From the NCBI GenBank assembly GCA_964652205.1, contig CAZZAO010000008.1:6434-70433 (forward strand): 64,000 nt of DNA, written 5' to 3'. Under the pieces are notes generated by a model, which was given only the letters and a program-made list of their open reading frames with translations, searched no databases and had not been told where the DNA came from. The translations under genes were made by a program, and so were the position numbers. Positions 35,820-44,975 of this stretch are shown in pieces. Source of the stretch: ZC4RG36 sp964652205 (GTDB lineage Bacteria > Chloroflexota > Anaerolineae > Aggregatilineales > Phototrophicaceae). Position 1 is the stretch's first letter. Each line of letters starts with the position of its first letter.

Positions 35820-38800
35820 TTAGCACTCGCTGTAGCCGCAGGTCAGGCACTTGCGGCAGCCTTCGATGCGGATCAGCGAGATCGTCGCGCACGACGGACA
35901 GATGTCCGCGCCGGAGATGACGCCGAAGGTGTGATCGTCGTCGCCGCCGCCGTGGTCATGGTTATGATGATTGCTGCCGGTCGCCGCTTTCGCGCCGCTG
36001 GACGACGGAGACAGCGGGGCAATCGGCAGATCAAGCTGCTGCGGGCTGTCCTCGGTGAAATACTGATCCAGCAGCGCGCCGGCCACCGCATCCGGCAGCG
36101 AAATGACGCGCTTCGGCCCCATGCCAATCGAGCGCGCGCCGCCGATCCCCTGAAGCTGATCGACGATCAACCGGAGCATCTGCCGTCGGTTGGTCGGCTC
36201 GACTGAGCGAAGCTGGAGCGAGATCAGGCGGCCCAGCCCTTCGGCGTCGGCCTGAAGGTCGCTGCCCGCCTTGCCGGGAGCAGTGATGAAGACCTCGAAC
36301 GGATAGCCGTTCGCGTCGCTGTTCATGGTGATGTAGGCCGTGCCAAACGGCGTCCGCGTGGTGACAGTCACGCCGGTCAGCTTACCGGGGCGCGGGTAGA
36401 CGCGGTGCGGCGTCGCAACGTTGATGACCTCGGCGGGCGCTTCGGCCTTCGCTTCCGGCTTGTCCTCTTCCTTGAGCATCAGCACCTGCTCGCTGCGGCT
36501 GCCATCGCGGTAGACGGTTCCGCCCTTGCAGCCCAACTCGTACATCAACTCGTACAGCTCGCGCGTCTGCTCAACGGTGTAGTCATTGGGCAGGTTGGCC
36601 GTCTTGCTGATGCTCGAGTCGACCCAGCGCTGAATCGCCGCCTGAACGCGGACATGCTCATCGGGCGCAAGATCCATGGCGGTGACGAAGTAATCGGGCA
36701 GTTCTGCGCCGGGATGCTCCGCCTGCCATTCCTTGACGATGGGAACCTGTTCCTCGTGCAGGCCGAGGCGGCTCTTGCGGTAGTAGACCCACGAGAAGAA
36801 CGGCTCGATGCCGGTCGAGGTGTTGACCATCGTCCCGGTCGTGCCGGTCGGGGCCTGCGTCAGCAGCGTAACGTTACGCAGGCCGTTCCGACGGACATTC
36901 TCGCGCAGGTCGACCGGCAGCGACTGGATGAAGCCGCTCTGCACCAGCTTTTCCGGGTCGCATTCGGGGAACGCGCCCTTTTCCTGCGCCAGATCGACCG
37001 AGGTTTCGTAGGCGGCGCGAGTCATGAAGCTGTAGAGCCGGTCGATGAACGCGACCGACTCAGGGCTGCCGTAGCGAATACCGAGGCGGATCATCAGTTC
37101 GGCCAGCCCCATGTTGTTCAGGCCGACGCGGCGCTCGCTCAACTGGCGATCCTTGTTCTCGTCGAAGAAATAGGGCGTCGTGTCGATGACGTTGTCGAGG
37201 AAGCGCGTGGCGTAGCGGGTCGCGCGGTCGAGATCGGCCCAGGCGACATCATGGCGCTCGGCGTCGTAGAATTTCGCCAGATTGAGCGCGCCGAGGTTAC
37301 AAACCGACCAACTGCCGAGCGATTGCTCACCGCAGGGATTAGTACAAATTAAAGGGTTAAAGTAATAACTATTGCTCATCTTGTTCGAGCGTTCGCCGAA
37401 CCAGATGCCTGGTTCCGCGCTCGTCCAGGCGCTCTCGATGATGGCGTTCCAAATTTCGCGCGCCTTGACGGTGCGGTAGGGGATAACCTTGCCGCCGCGC
37501 TCCTGCCAGGCCGCAAGGTTGCCGTCCCATTCCGTGTCGTAAGCCGGATCGGACGTGTCGGGGAAGATCAGCTCCCAGTCGCCATCCTGCTTGATCGCGT
37601 CCATCAGCTTATCGGAGACGTTGACGCTGATGTTGGCGTTGGTGATCTGCCCTGCCGTGCGCTTGCTGTTGATAAAGTCGAAAACGTCCGGGTGCCAGTC
37701 GTTGAGGATGAGCATTAAAGCTCCGCGCCGACTGTTACTGGTATAAATGCCATTCCCACTTAACAGGTGAACATCATCGACCTCAAAATCAAAAACTTCG
37801 GATGGGCCGAGCAGGTCAATGGAAACAATCTGATCGGGAAGGGTATTCAGCGTATCCTGAATGACCTCTACGGTTGATAACTGCGCATCCGCAGCAAGCC
37901 GTTCACCAATCCGACTTAATTGCCCAACGGAAATCCGATCTGAGACGCCATCGTAGATACGCTGCCGATACTTTGCGCGTGCGCCAAGCGCTGTCCAGAC
38001 TTCTGCGGGATAGGTCTGATACATATCCCGTGTGCCGTTCGTCCCATTTGAGACTTTCACACCGGGTACAAAGTTCGCAAACCGCTGCTTGAATGTCCCG
38101 CCTGTGACCGACAGGCGATAAATCGTCTGCCAACCGTGTTCAGAACGGTCGGTAGCGCGGATGGTCGAGACGATTCCATTGATGGCAAGCAACTGCTGAA
38201 CGTCAGCCAACATCGACCGACTAATACTGTCAATACCATAGCCGCCTTTACGACCACGATTGCAGCCGTCGGCGTCGAAATAACCAGCGATAAACGCACC
38301 CATCACCGAGGAAGGCGAATGAAAAATTACTTCGGGAACCCGGATATTTTCCGCCTTCGCCTTTAAGAGGCCGTTGCTGCTGAGCCACTCAATGACGAGG
38401 CGTGAATAAAGGGACACATTTTTGACAGCTCCGTCCCCATTCTCGACAACCGGCTCGACCCCAAACAGGTCTCGGATTGTGTTAACCAACTTCTGGCGAA
38501 TAGCAGGATAGGCATCCGCAGTTGCCAGCTTAATCGCTTTCGGAGCCTGCCAGGTCACCTTCTTACCGATATGAACGTAGCCATCTCCATTCATGTAACC
38601 AAGCGCATAGGCGAGGTCTTCCGTCAACACTTCAGGCAGCGTCACGTTTTCATTGAGCGTTGTGCTCAACGGCGAGCGCTCATAATTGAGCGGCTTCAAG
38701 TCAACATAGCCTGTCCGAACGCCGTGGCCCAGCAGGAGCAGAATTTCATCCCCTGCTTCCAGATACTTCAGCGGCATCGTCGTGATTTTGCCATCCAGAA

Positions 38801-40877
38801 ACACCGCGACTTTATGCTCTTCAGTGATGCGCACACTGTAACCGCGCTTTGTCCTGACTTCGTAGAGTGGCTTGACGCCATTTCTGAAATGCGCAGTGAT
38901 TTTACGCCAGCCTCTATGTGTGCAGGCATAAATTGTTTCGCCGTCCTCAATACGTTCGACCAGTTCCCGCGCAGGGATTAAACCAGCATCAGTGAGAATA
39001 CGTTCGTTGGGGCCAAAGCAGCCCCCCTGCTCGATCAGGCCGGTGACGAAGCTGTAGAGCGCGCCCCACGACACCGAGCCGCTCGACCGACCATTGACGC
39101 CCTTGACGTAGGCGTGGCGCGGGCGAAGCGATGAGACGTTGATGCCAACGCCGCCGCCGCGCGACATGATCTCAGTCATCTGCAAGAGAGTCTGAATAAT
39201 GCCCTCGCGCGAGTCATGGGGAGAAGGCACGACGTAGCAGTTTGAAACCACTACGCCAGCAGAGACAAACGAGTGATCTTCTTCCACCTCGATGTCCATC
39301 ACCACACCAGAGTAGGTTTCCACATCAATTTTATGGATGCGTACCCACTTCAGGCCGTCATAGTCAATGTAGGATTTGAGATCGTAGCCGCGCTCCGGTA
39401 TCGGCTTGCCAAAGAAGTAGCCGAACAAGGCTTCGCAGTCGCTGCCGGTGCTGGACAGGCGATAGGCAGGTGTGCGACCGAGCCGATGGGTATTTTCCTT
39501 AATCGAGAACAAATAGCCGAGACGCAGCAAAAGCTGATGAACCTGCGTCGCCAACACCCGATTCGAGAGCAATATGCCGAGATACCGGCCAGACACATAG
39601 CCATCGGCGCTGAAGAGGCCGCGCAGCAGTTCCAGCGCCAGCGGACGGGGCAGATGCATCAGCGCGTCAGGAATGCGCTTACTCTGGCTGTAAACGCCCA
39701 GGAACGCCTTGAAGAATTGACCCAGAGGCATCGAGTTTGCCCAGAGGTCATACCAGCGTCCTGTACTGCTCAACTTGAGCGACGGCTTCAGGCCGAATTT
39801 CGCTTCAATGATGCGGGCGACGGCTTCAGCTTCCTCATGCTCATCCAGCCCGAACACAATCTTGATCCCGGCAGGAATATCCGTTCCGCTGCGATGCACG
39901 CTACAGCCATCGCCGAGCCAGCGACCGAAGAGATAGCAGAGATCTCCATCGAGGGGAATGACGGCGTTGAGACCGTAATGCGTCCCCCAATCTTCGACGT
40001 AGCCATGAGCAGCGCGGCGCGTCGGCTTGAACAGGCGACCGTTCTCAACCTGGTAGTCGGGCAGGTAATCCTGAAGATAAATCGGCTCAGGCGGGCAGTC
40101 CTCACTGTTGTAGGCGGCGGCGACGTAATCGCCTGGCTTCAGTTCCTTCGCTGGAATCCACGCCGGAACTTCCGCAAGACGCAGCCCATCACGCGAGCGG
40201 TGCTTGTTGACCCATTCAGCGCGAATAATCAGCACTTTGTGGTCGCCGGTGACGCGCAGATCATCGTAACCGAGCTTCTTCGGCCTGATGATATAAAGCG
40301 CCTCCCGCGTCTCGCGCTCGAACTTATGACGCACAGGACGAAGCCGATTGCGGTGTGTCACCACCAGCTCGCCAACCGCGACATCCGCAAGCGGTTTATA
40401 GCCGTCGGCAGTCAGAATCTCCTGATCGGGCGGCATACAGTTGTAGTAAGTCAGGGCCTGACTGGTCCCCGCCGCCGTCAGGATTCGTCCGGCGGGGACG
40501 AACTTCCAGTCGTCGAGCAGCCAGCGGAAATTATCCGCCCACTGATCCTTCAGGGTGTCCGTGACTTCGCAGGCCGCGACCCCTCTGGCGACGCGATCCA
40601 TCATCTGCGCCGGGTCGGTTTCAATCGGCTTATCGACGTGCTCGACGTCGCGGGTCACGATGTCGCCATCGAGCAGCTCAATCGTCACCTGAGGCAGTTC
40701 CATCGCCGTAATTTTGCCGATTTCACGCTGGCCGGTCGCTGAATCGACCACGACGATGACGGTGTCACCGACCGCCAGAGTCGAACGAGTCATATCCTTC
40801 TGGGCATAACGATCCAGAAAGATTTTGTAACCGAGTTCATGCAGCGCATTACGTTTTACGGCCACGGGCTGAACCAT
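35820..40877 (-). CDS. nrdJ: Adenosylcobalamin-dependent class II ribonucleotide reductase with two inteins
   Basis: ATG 40877 with AGGGTGG upstream gives a 1685-residue precursor; removing both inteins leaves about 856 residues. Host motifs are 'TYYN/CYVVPSP', 'RGGGVGINVSSLRP', 'NPCGEQSLGSWSVCNLGALNL', 'APTGTTGTMVNTSTGIEPFFSW', and a C-terminal zinc-type end 'CPSCATISLIRIEGCRKCLTCGYSEC' whose cysteines re-reduce the active site. The enzyme reduces ribonucleotides using coenzyme B12 and needs no oxygen. Near the C terminus a His/Asp-rich linker (HHNHDHGGGDDDH) is unusual. A strong hairpin terminator follows. It appears to be a single-gene unit. Confidence 0.95.
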   Translation of the reverse strand: MVQPVAVKRNALHELGYKIFLDRYAQKDMTRSTLAVGDTVIVVVDSATGQREIGKITAMELPQVTIELLDGDIVTRDVEHVDKPIETDPAQMMDRVARGVAACEVTDTLKDQWADNFRWLLDDWKFVPAGRILTAAGTSQALTYYNCMPPDQEILTADGYKPLADVAVGELVVTHRNRLRPVRHKFERETREALYIIRPKKLGYDDLRVTGDHKVLIIRAEWVNKHRSRDGLRLAEVPAWIPAKELKPGDYVAAAYNSEDCPPEPIYLQDYLPDYQVENGRLFKPTRRAAHGYVEDWGTHYGLNAVIPLDGDLCYLFGRWLGDGCSVHRSGTDIPAGIKIVFGLDEHEEAEAVARIIEAKFGLKPSLKLSSTGRWYDLWANSMPLGQFFKAFLGVYSQSKRIPDALMHLPRPLALELLRGLFSADGYVSGRYLGILLSNRVLATQVHQLLLRLGYLFSIKENTHRLGRTPAYRLSSTGSDCEALFGYFFGKPIPERGYDLKSYIDYDGLKWVRIHKIDVETYSGVVMDIEVEEDHSFVSAGVVVSNCYVVPSPHDSREGIIQTLLQMTEIMSRGGGVGINVSSLRPRHAYVKGVNGRSSGSVSWGALYSFVTGLIEQGGCFGPNERILTDAGLIPARELVERIEDGETIYACTHRGWRKITAHFRNGVKPLYEVRTKRGYSVRITEEHKVAVFLDGKITTMPLKYLEAGDEILLLLGHGVRTGYVDLKPLNYERSPLSTTLNENVTLPEVLTEDLAYALGYMNGDGYVHIGKKVTWQAPKAIKLATADAYPAIRQKLVNTIRDLFGVEPVVENGDGAVKNVSLYSRLVIEWLSSNGLLKAKAENIRVPEVIFHSPSSVMGAFIAGYFDADGCNRGRKGGYGIDSISRSMLADVQQLLAINGIVSTIRATDRSEHGWQTIYRLSVTGGTFKQRFANFVPGVKVSNGTNGTRDMYQTYPAEVWTALGARAKYRQRIYDGVSDRISVGQLSRIGERLAADAQLSTVEVIQDTLNTLPDQIVSIDLLGPSEVFDFEVDDVHLLSGNGIYTSNSRRGALMLILNDWHPDVFDFINSKRTAGQITNANISVNVSDKLMDAIKQDGDWELIFPDTSDPAYDTEWDGNLAAWQERGGKVIPYRTVKAREIWNAIIESAWTSAEPGIWFGERSNKMSNSYYFNPLICTNPCGEQSLGSWSVCNLGALNLAKFYDAERHDVAWADLDRATRYATRFLDNVIDTTPYFFDENKDRQLSERRVGLNNMGLAELMIRLGIRYGSPESVAFIDRLYSFMTRAAYETSVDLAQEKGAFPECDPEKLVQSGFIQSLPVDLRENVRRNGLRNVTLLTQAPTGTTGTMVNTSTGIEPFFSWVYYRKSRLGLHEEQVPIVKEWQAEHPGAELPDYFVTAMDLAPDEHVRVQAAIQRWVDSSISKTANLPNDYTVEQTRELYELMYELGCKGGTVYRDGSRSEQVLMLKEEDKPEAKAEAPAEVINVATPHRVYPRPGKLTGVTVTTRTPFGTAYITMNSDANGYPFEVFITAPGKAGSDLQADAEGLGRLISLQLRSVEPTNRRQMLRLIVDQLQGIGGARSIGMGPKRVISLPDAVAGALLDQYFTEDSPQQLDLPIAPLSPSSSGAKAATGSNHHNHDHGGGDDDHTFGVISGADICPSCATISLIRIEGCRKCLTCGYSEC
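37734..39020 (-). mobile_element. Intein 2 (429 residues) with LAGLIDADG endonuclease
   Basis: The insertion splits 'LIEQGG' from 'SRRGALML', a conserved class II reductase block. It begins with Cys (CFGPNERILTDAG, block A) and ends '..GIYTSN' before a Ser +1 residue. Block B is 'VRITEEHKV'. Two LAGLIDADG-type helices are visible ('ALGYMNGDGYV' and 'IAGYFDADGCN') with acidic catalytic residues. The penultimate residue is Ser rather than the usual His. The homing endonuclease looks intact. Confidence 0.93.
39240..40439 (-). mobile_element. Intein 1 (400 residues) with LAGLIDADG endonuclease
   Basis: The insertion splits 'ALTYYN' from 'CYVVPSP', the active-site Cys block of the reductase. It begins CMPPDQEILTADG (block A), has 'RVTGDHKVL' as block B, endonuclease helices 'LFGRWLGDGCSV' and 'LRGLFSADGYV', and ends '..GVVVSN' before Cys +1. 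As in intein 2 the penultimate residue is Ser. Until it is spliced out the active site cannot form. Confidence 0.93.
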
Positions 40878-41253
40878 AATGACCACCCTTTATTCAAGCG
40901 TTACTGACCGGCAGAAACGGACGAAAATTGGCCGCTCGCGGCAATCGAGCGACCGGTCACAGGCGAAATTAGAGACAGAAGCAGGGAATAAGACACTGCG
41001 CCCGAAGGCCACAGCCTGATGCGATGGGGGCGAAGCGCTCGCTGTGGGAACGACTGGATGTGCTGCTCGCAACCATAGAGCCACTCTGACTACTGGAAAC
41101 GGTTTTAGCAAGACAAAGCCGACAGCAGCGCCTCTGGACGTGCTTCTGTGGTGCAGGCTTCAATTGTTCAGATAAGTGCTGTCGATCAGAACTTTCGGAA
41201 GGTCGGGCGAATAATACCTTATCGTTTCCCGATTGTTTGTTCTAGATAAGACA

Positions 41254-41282
41254 ACTTTAGCATGAGGCCCGGGTTTTGACAA
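41254..41282 (-). promoter_or_regulatory. Candidate promoter for nrdJ
   Basis: On the minus strand TTGTCA (41277-41282) and TAAAGT (41254-41259) are exactly 17 bp apart in AT-rich DNA about 370 bp upstream of the nrdJ ATG. Confidence 0.45.
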
Positions 41283-41449
41283 CTAAACTAGAGGATGCTT
41301 TTGGTTATAAATTGGCATGAGGTGTAACAGGATTCCCACGGAAACCACCTATATCCCACAGGCCGGAATCTTTATCGCAGGGGATTGAAATAGTTTTGGG
41401 ATAAAACGAAATACTGTCCTTGAATAAGCCGGGGACTTGTCGATAAAGG

Positions 41450-41482
41450 GCGAGTACCCTGTGGTCAGAACAGGGTACTCGC
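41450..41482 (-). terminator. Hairpin downstream of ftsZ
   Basis: GCGAGTACCCTGT (41450-41462) pairs perfectly with ACAGGGTACTCGC (41470-41482). The following minus-strand bases (CCTTTATCG) are only weakly T-rich. It would end the cell-division operon. Confidence 0.75.
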
Positions 41483-41501
41483 TGGCAAGACGATCAAGGG
41501 G

Positions 41502-42752
41502 CTAGCGGCGCTTGCGCAGGAAGGTCGGGATTTCGATGTCGTCTTCTTCGTAGACGCGGGCGCTGAAGTCCGGCGGCGGCGCAGCGGGGCGCTGCGGCTG
41601 CGCGGGCTGCGCCGGAGCCGGGCGCTGCGGCGCTTCCGGCGGCTGCGGAGCCTGCGGCTGAGGCAGCGGGCGCGAAGACTCCGGCAGCGGCGCGTGCTGC
41701 GCTTCGTGGCGCGGCGACGACGCCTGCTGCGTGCCGGTGCTGCGCTGGGTCGCCGGGCGGAAGGCGGGCTGCGGTTCTCCCATCTTGCGGGCGACACGGC
41801 TCTGCTCGAAGCCGGTTGCAATGACGGTGATTCGCACTTCGTCGCCCATGCTCTCGTCAAGCTGCGCGCCGAAGATCATGTTGACTTCAGGATGCGCGCT
41901 CTCCTTGATGAGCGCGGCGGCCTCGTTGACCTCGAACAGGCTCAGGTCAGTGCCGCCGGTGATGTTGAACAGAATGCCACGCGCGCCGTCGATGGTGACG
42001 TCGAGCAGCGCGCTGCTGATCGCCATCTCGGCAGCCCGTCGGGCGCGGTCGTCACCTTCGGCGCGACCGACGGCCATCAGCGCCGCGCCGCCTTCCGACA
42101 TGATCGTGCGGACGTCGGCGAAGTCGAGATTGATGAGCGCGGGGACAGTAATCAGCTCGGAGATGCCCTGAATACCCTGACGCAGCACGTCGTCGGCCAG
42201 CGAGAACGCCTGCTGAAGGCTGGAGCGCTTGTCGGCGATCTGAAGCAGGCGATCATTGGGGATGACAATCAGCGTGTCAACCTGGCTCTTGAGGGCTTCG
42301 ATCCCCGCTTCAGCCGACTGCTGACGGCGCATCCCCTCGAAAGTGAAGGGGCGAGTGACGACGCCGATGGTCAGCGCGCCGAGTTCTTTGGCGATCTGGG
42401 CGATGACTGGCGACGCGCCGGTTCCCGTGCCGCCGCCCATGCCGCTGGCGATGAAAATCATGTCTGCGCCGCGCAGGACTTCGTACAATTCGTCGGCGCT
42501 CTCTTCAGCCGCCTTACGACCGATTTCAGGGTTGCCGCCTGCGCCCAGGCCGCGCGTGAGCTTGTCGCCGATGCGCACACGGGTCTTGGACTTGGACAGC
42601 ATCAGCGCCTGGTTATCGGTATTAACCGAAATAAAATCGACGCCCCCCAGCCCTTCGGCGATCATGCGGTTCACAGCGTTCCCGCCACCGCCGCCGACAC
42701 CGATGACTTTGATCTGTGCGAAATTCTCACCGAGCAGCGAAAACTCGTCCAT
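41502..42752 (-). CDS. ftsZ: Cell division protein FtsZ
   Basis: ATG 42752 has GGAAGG seven bases upstream and gives 416 residues. The tubulin-like GTPase has 'GVGGGGGNAVNRM' near the start, the T4 signature GGGTGTG in 'ASGMGGGTGTGASPV', and the T7 synergy loop region 'NLDFADVRTIM'. A Pro/Gln-rich linker leads to the conserved C-terminal tail 'DIEIPTFLRKRR', which binds FtsA. It polymerises into the division ring. It is the last gene of the cluster, 82 bp after ftsA. Confidence 0.98.
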   Translation of the reverse strand: MDEFSLLGENFAQIKVIGVGGGGGNAVNRMIAEGLGGVDFISVNTDNQALMLSKSKTRVRIGDKLTRGLGAGGNPEIGRKAAEESADELYEVLRGADMIFIASGMGGGTGTGASPVIAQIAKELGALTIGVVTRPFTFEGMRRQQSAEAGIEALKSQVDTLIVIPNDRLLQIADKRSSLQQAFSLADDVLRQGIQGISELITVPALINLDFADVRTIMSEGGAALMAVGRAEGDDRARRAAEMAISSALLDVTIDGARGILFNITGGTDLSLFEVNEAAALIKESAHPEVNMIFGAQLDESMGDEVRITVIATGFEQSRVARKMGEPQPAFRPATQRSTGTQQASSPRHEAQHAPLPESSRPLPQPQAPQPPEAPQRPAPAQPAQPQRPAAPPPDFSARVYEEDDIEIPTFLRKRR

Positions 42753-42834
42753 TATCAACCCTTCCTAAACCGAGTCAAAACTATGAGAGCGGGATTAATA
42801 TGACCTATTGTATGCTGAACACAAACGAGCGCAA

Positions 42835-44076
42835 CTACTTCTCATCGTCGGGGAGCAGGCGTTTGATCAGGCCGGTCACAGCCTTGCCGATCTTCGCGCC
42901 CGGAACCGAACCGTTAGATTCCTGTTGCACCTGATGGACAGTATCCATCTGAAGGCCCAATCTTAGCAAGCCTACGCTGGTACTAAAAGCGGGACTGCGG
43001 AGCGCATCGGCCATGCCGGTGAGCTTTTCAGGTCGGGCAATCCGAACGGGGACGTTGAGGATACGCGCGGCGACTTCGCGGATGCCGGGCAGCAGCGCGC
43101 AGCCACCGGTGATGACCAGCCCAGCGCGGAGCAAGCCATCATAGCCGGAGCGCTTGATTTCCTTCTGCACCAGCTCGAACATCTCCTCGACGCGCGCCTC
43201 GATGACCATCGACAGGTCAGCGGATTTGGCCTCAATCGGCATTCCTTCGCCAAACGGCTGGACGATGAAGGTCTGAAGCGGGTCAATCGCCCGCGTCAGC
43301 GCGTGGCCGTGCTGGAGCTTGACCGCCTCGGCATCCTCGAACGGGATATGCATCCAGTGGGTGATGTCATTGGTAATCAGGTCGCCGCCAACCGGGATGA
43401 CCGCCGAATGCCAGACCGAGCCTTCGATGAAAATCGCCATATCGCTGGTTCCGCCGCCGATGTCGATGATGACGACGCCCATCTCGCGCTCCTGATCCGT
43501 CAGCACGGCATCGCCGGACGCCAGCGGGTTGAGGATGAAGCGGTCGACTTCGACGCCTGCCGCCTGAACCGATTGTTCGAGGTTGGCGACGCTGGTTGAC
43601 GAGGCGGTGATGATATGGACTTCGACTTCGAGCCGGAAGCCATGCATTCCAATCGGGCTGCGGACGCGATCCTGGCCGTCGAGCGAATAGGTGCGCGGGA
43701 TGACGTGCAGAACTTCGCGGTTGTGCGGGATGGCGATGGCGCGGGCGGCGTCGATAGCCTTATCGAGGTCTTCGAGCCTGACACTGCGCTGGCCGGTAAT
43801 GCCGACGACGCCGCGGCTGTTGATCGAGGCGATATGATGACCGGCGACGCTGACGAAAGCGCGGCTGATGTCGAAGCCGCTGCTGCGCTCGGCCTTATGC
43901 ACCGAGGCGGAAATGCCTGCGGTGAGCTGCCCCATATCGTTGACGATGCCTTTTTTCATGCCCCGGCTCGGCTCGACGCCCGCGCCGACGATGAAGACGT
44001 CGTCCGGGCGCACCTCGCCAACGATGGTGCAGATTTTCGTCGTCCCAATATCAATACCGACAACCAGTTCCCGCAT
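42835..44076 (-). CDS. ftsA: Cell division protein FtsA
   Basis: The 413-residue actin-like protein opens with phosphate-1 'VVGIDIGTTKICTIVGEV', has phosphate-2 'VVIIDIGGGTSDMAIF' and adenosine motif 'LVITGGCALLPGI'. It ends in an amphipathic helix (GKAVTGLIKRLLPDDEK) that should bind the membrane. It tethers FtsZ to the membrane. It begins 6 bp after the ftsQ stop. Confidence 0.97.
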   Translation of the reverse strand: MRELVVGIDIGTTKICTIVGEVRPDDVFIVGAGVEPSRGMKKGIVNDMGQLTAGISASVHKAERSSGFDISRAFVSVAGHHIASINSRGVVGITGQRSVRLEDLDKAIDAARAIAIPHNREVLHVIPRTYSLDGQDRVRSPIGMHGFRLEVEVHIITASSTSVANLEQSVQAAGVEVDRFILNPLASGDAVLTDQEREMGVVIIDIGGGTSDMAIFIEGSVWHSAVIPVGGDLITNDITHWMHIPFEDAEAVKLQHGHALTRAIDPLQTFIVQPFGEGMPIEAKSADLSMVIEARVEEMFELVQKEIKRSGYDGLLRAGLVITGGCALLPGIREVAARILNVPVRIARPEKLTGMADALRSPAFSTSVGLLRLGLQMDTVHQVQQESNGSVPGAKIGKAVTGLIKRLLPDDEK

Positions 44077-44082
44077 AACTCG

Positions 44083-44925
44083 TTACTGTCCCCCAGGACA
44101 CCCGCTGATCTTGCTGCAATAGAAGGGCGCGTCGGGATTATCGACGTTGACTTCGCTGGGCTGAACGCCGCGCGACTGAAGATCGGCGACAATTGCATTA
44201 TAGATCAAAATCTTTTCCGGCATATCGGTGCCGACGCCGAACCAGGCATCCCAGCCATTCTGATCGACGTAGCCCAGACCTTTCTCCGGGTTATAGCGTA
44301 AGACAGTGAGCTGCGGGAACAGCGCGCGCATTTGCAGCGCCCCGCTGACGACATCCTCGCCGACGGTGTCCTGCGGACCAAGCGGGTTGTTGTCCGTGCC
44401 GTCGGCAGAGACACGGAGCAGATCAGGGCGGTCTTCGCGCTGGCGCATGACGCGCCCCTGAAGGTCGATCCACGTCGCCACGCCGGCCTGTTCCCAGACC
44501 AGCGCTGGCTCGCGCTCCTGAATGACGATCTGCACCATGTTGGGCGGCCAGGTGACGTTGACGGTCGCATCGGCAATCGTCGGCGAGCGCAGCAGCGAGG
44601 CGCGCACCGTCGCCGGATCGACCCAGAAAACCTGCATATTAGCGATCCCAGAGAGGGAAAAGACTTCTTCTTTAGTCAGGTAATGCAGGCCGCCGACGCC
44701 GACACTGTGGACGTAGAAATAATCCGCGCCGAAGAAGACGAACATCACCGTCAGCAGGGCGACGACGATCAGGCCGCTGAAGACGCGCCAGCTTACGAAC
44801 AGGCGTCCGCTGCCGCCGTGGGCCAGTTCGGGAGCCTGTACCGGCTCGTCGGCGACCAGCGGCCCGCGCCAGATGCCCGGCAGCCGTCCCGCTGAACGCC
44901 GCTCCTCACGCGACCGCGAAGCCAT
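44083..44925 (-). CDS. ftsQ: FtsQ/DivIB-like division protein with POTRA domain
   Basis: The 280-residue product has a basic cytoplasmic tail, one transmembrane helix (about 45-66), and a POTRA domain beginning 'FYVHSVGVGGLHYLTKEEVFSLSGI', followed by 'TVNVTWPPNMVQIVIQEREPALVWE', the FtsQ beta domain. Position between murB and ftsA supports the call. It connects FtsL/FtsB to the late divisome. Confidence 0.88.
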   Translation of the reverse strand: MASRSREERRSAGRLPGIWRGPLVADEPVQAPELAHGGSGRLFVSWRVFSGLIVVALLTVMFVFFGADYFYVHSVGVGGLHYLTKEEVFSLSGIANMQVFWVDPATVRASLLRSPTIADATVNVTWPPNMVQIVIQEREPALVWEQAGVATWIDLQGRVMRQREDRPDLLRVSADGTDNNPLGPQDTVGEDVVSGALQMRALFPQLTVLRYNPEKGLGYVDQNGWDAWFGVGTDMPEKILIYNAIVADLQSRGVQPSEVNVDNPDAPFYCSKISGCPGGQ

Positions 44926-44975
44926 TCGCCCACCCTTAAACTGAATCGTGATGATTCACTAACTATAACACGGGA

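Larger units (their letters stand above)
40878..41501. other. 624-bp region between ftsZ and nrdJ
   Basis: No convincing gene is present. If the promoter below is used, nrdJ has a leader of about 370 bases. I searched by eye for a cobalamin riboswitch (B12 box and GCCACTG core) and for NrdR boxes and found neither. The part near 41240-41440 is clearly AT-richer than the surroundings. Confidence 0.5.

Noticed and set aside
41100..41440. Cobalamin riboswitch before nrdJ
   Set aside because: I looked for the B12 box and GCCACTG core on both strands and found neither.
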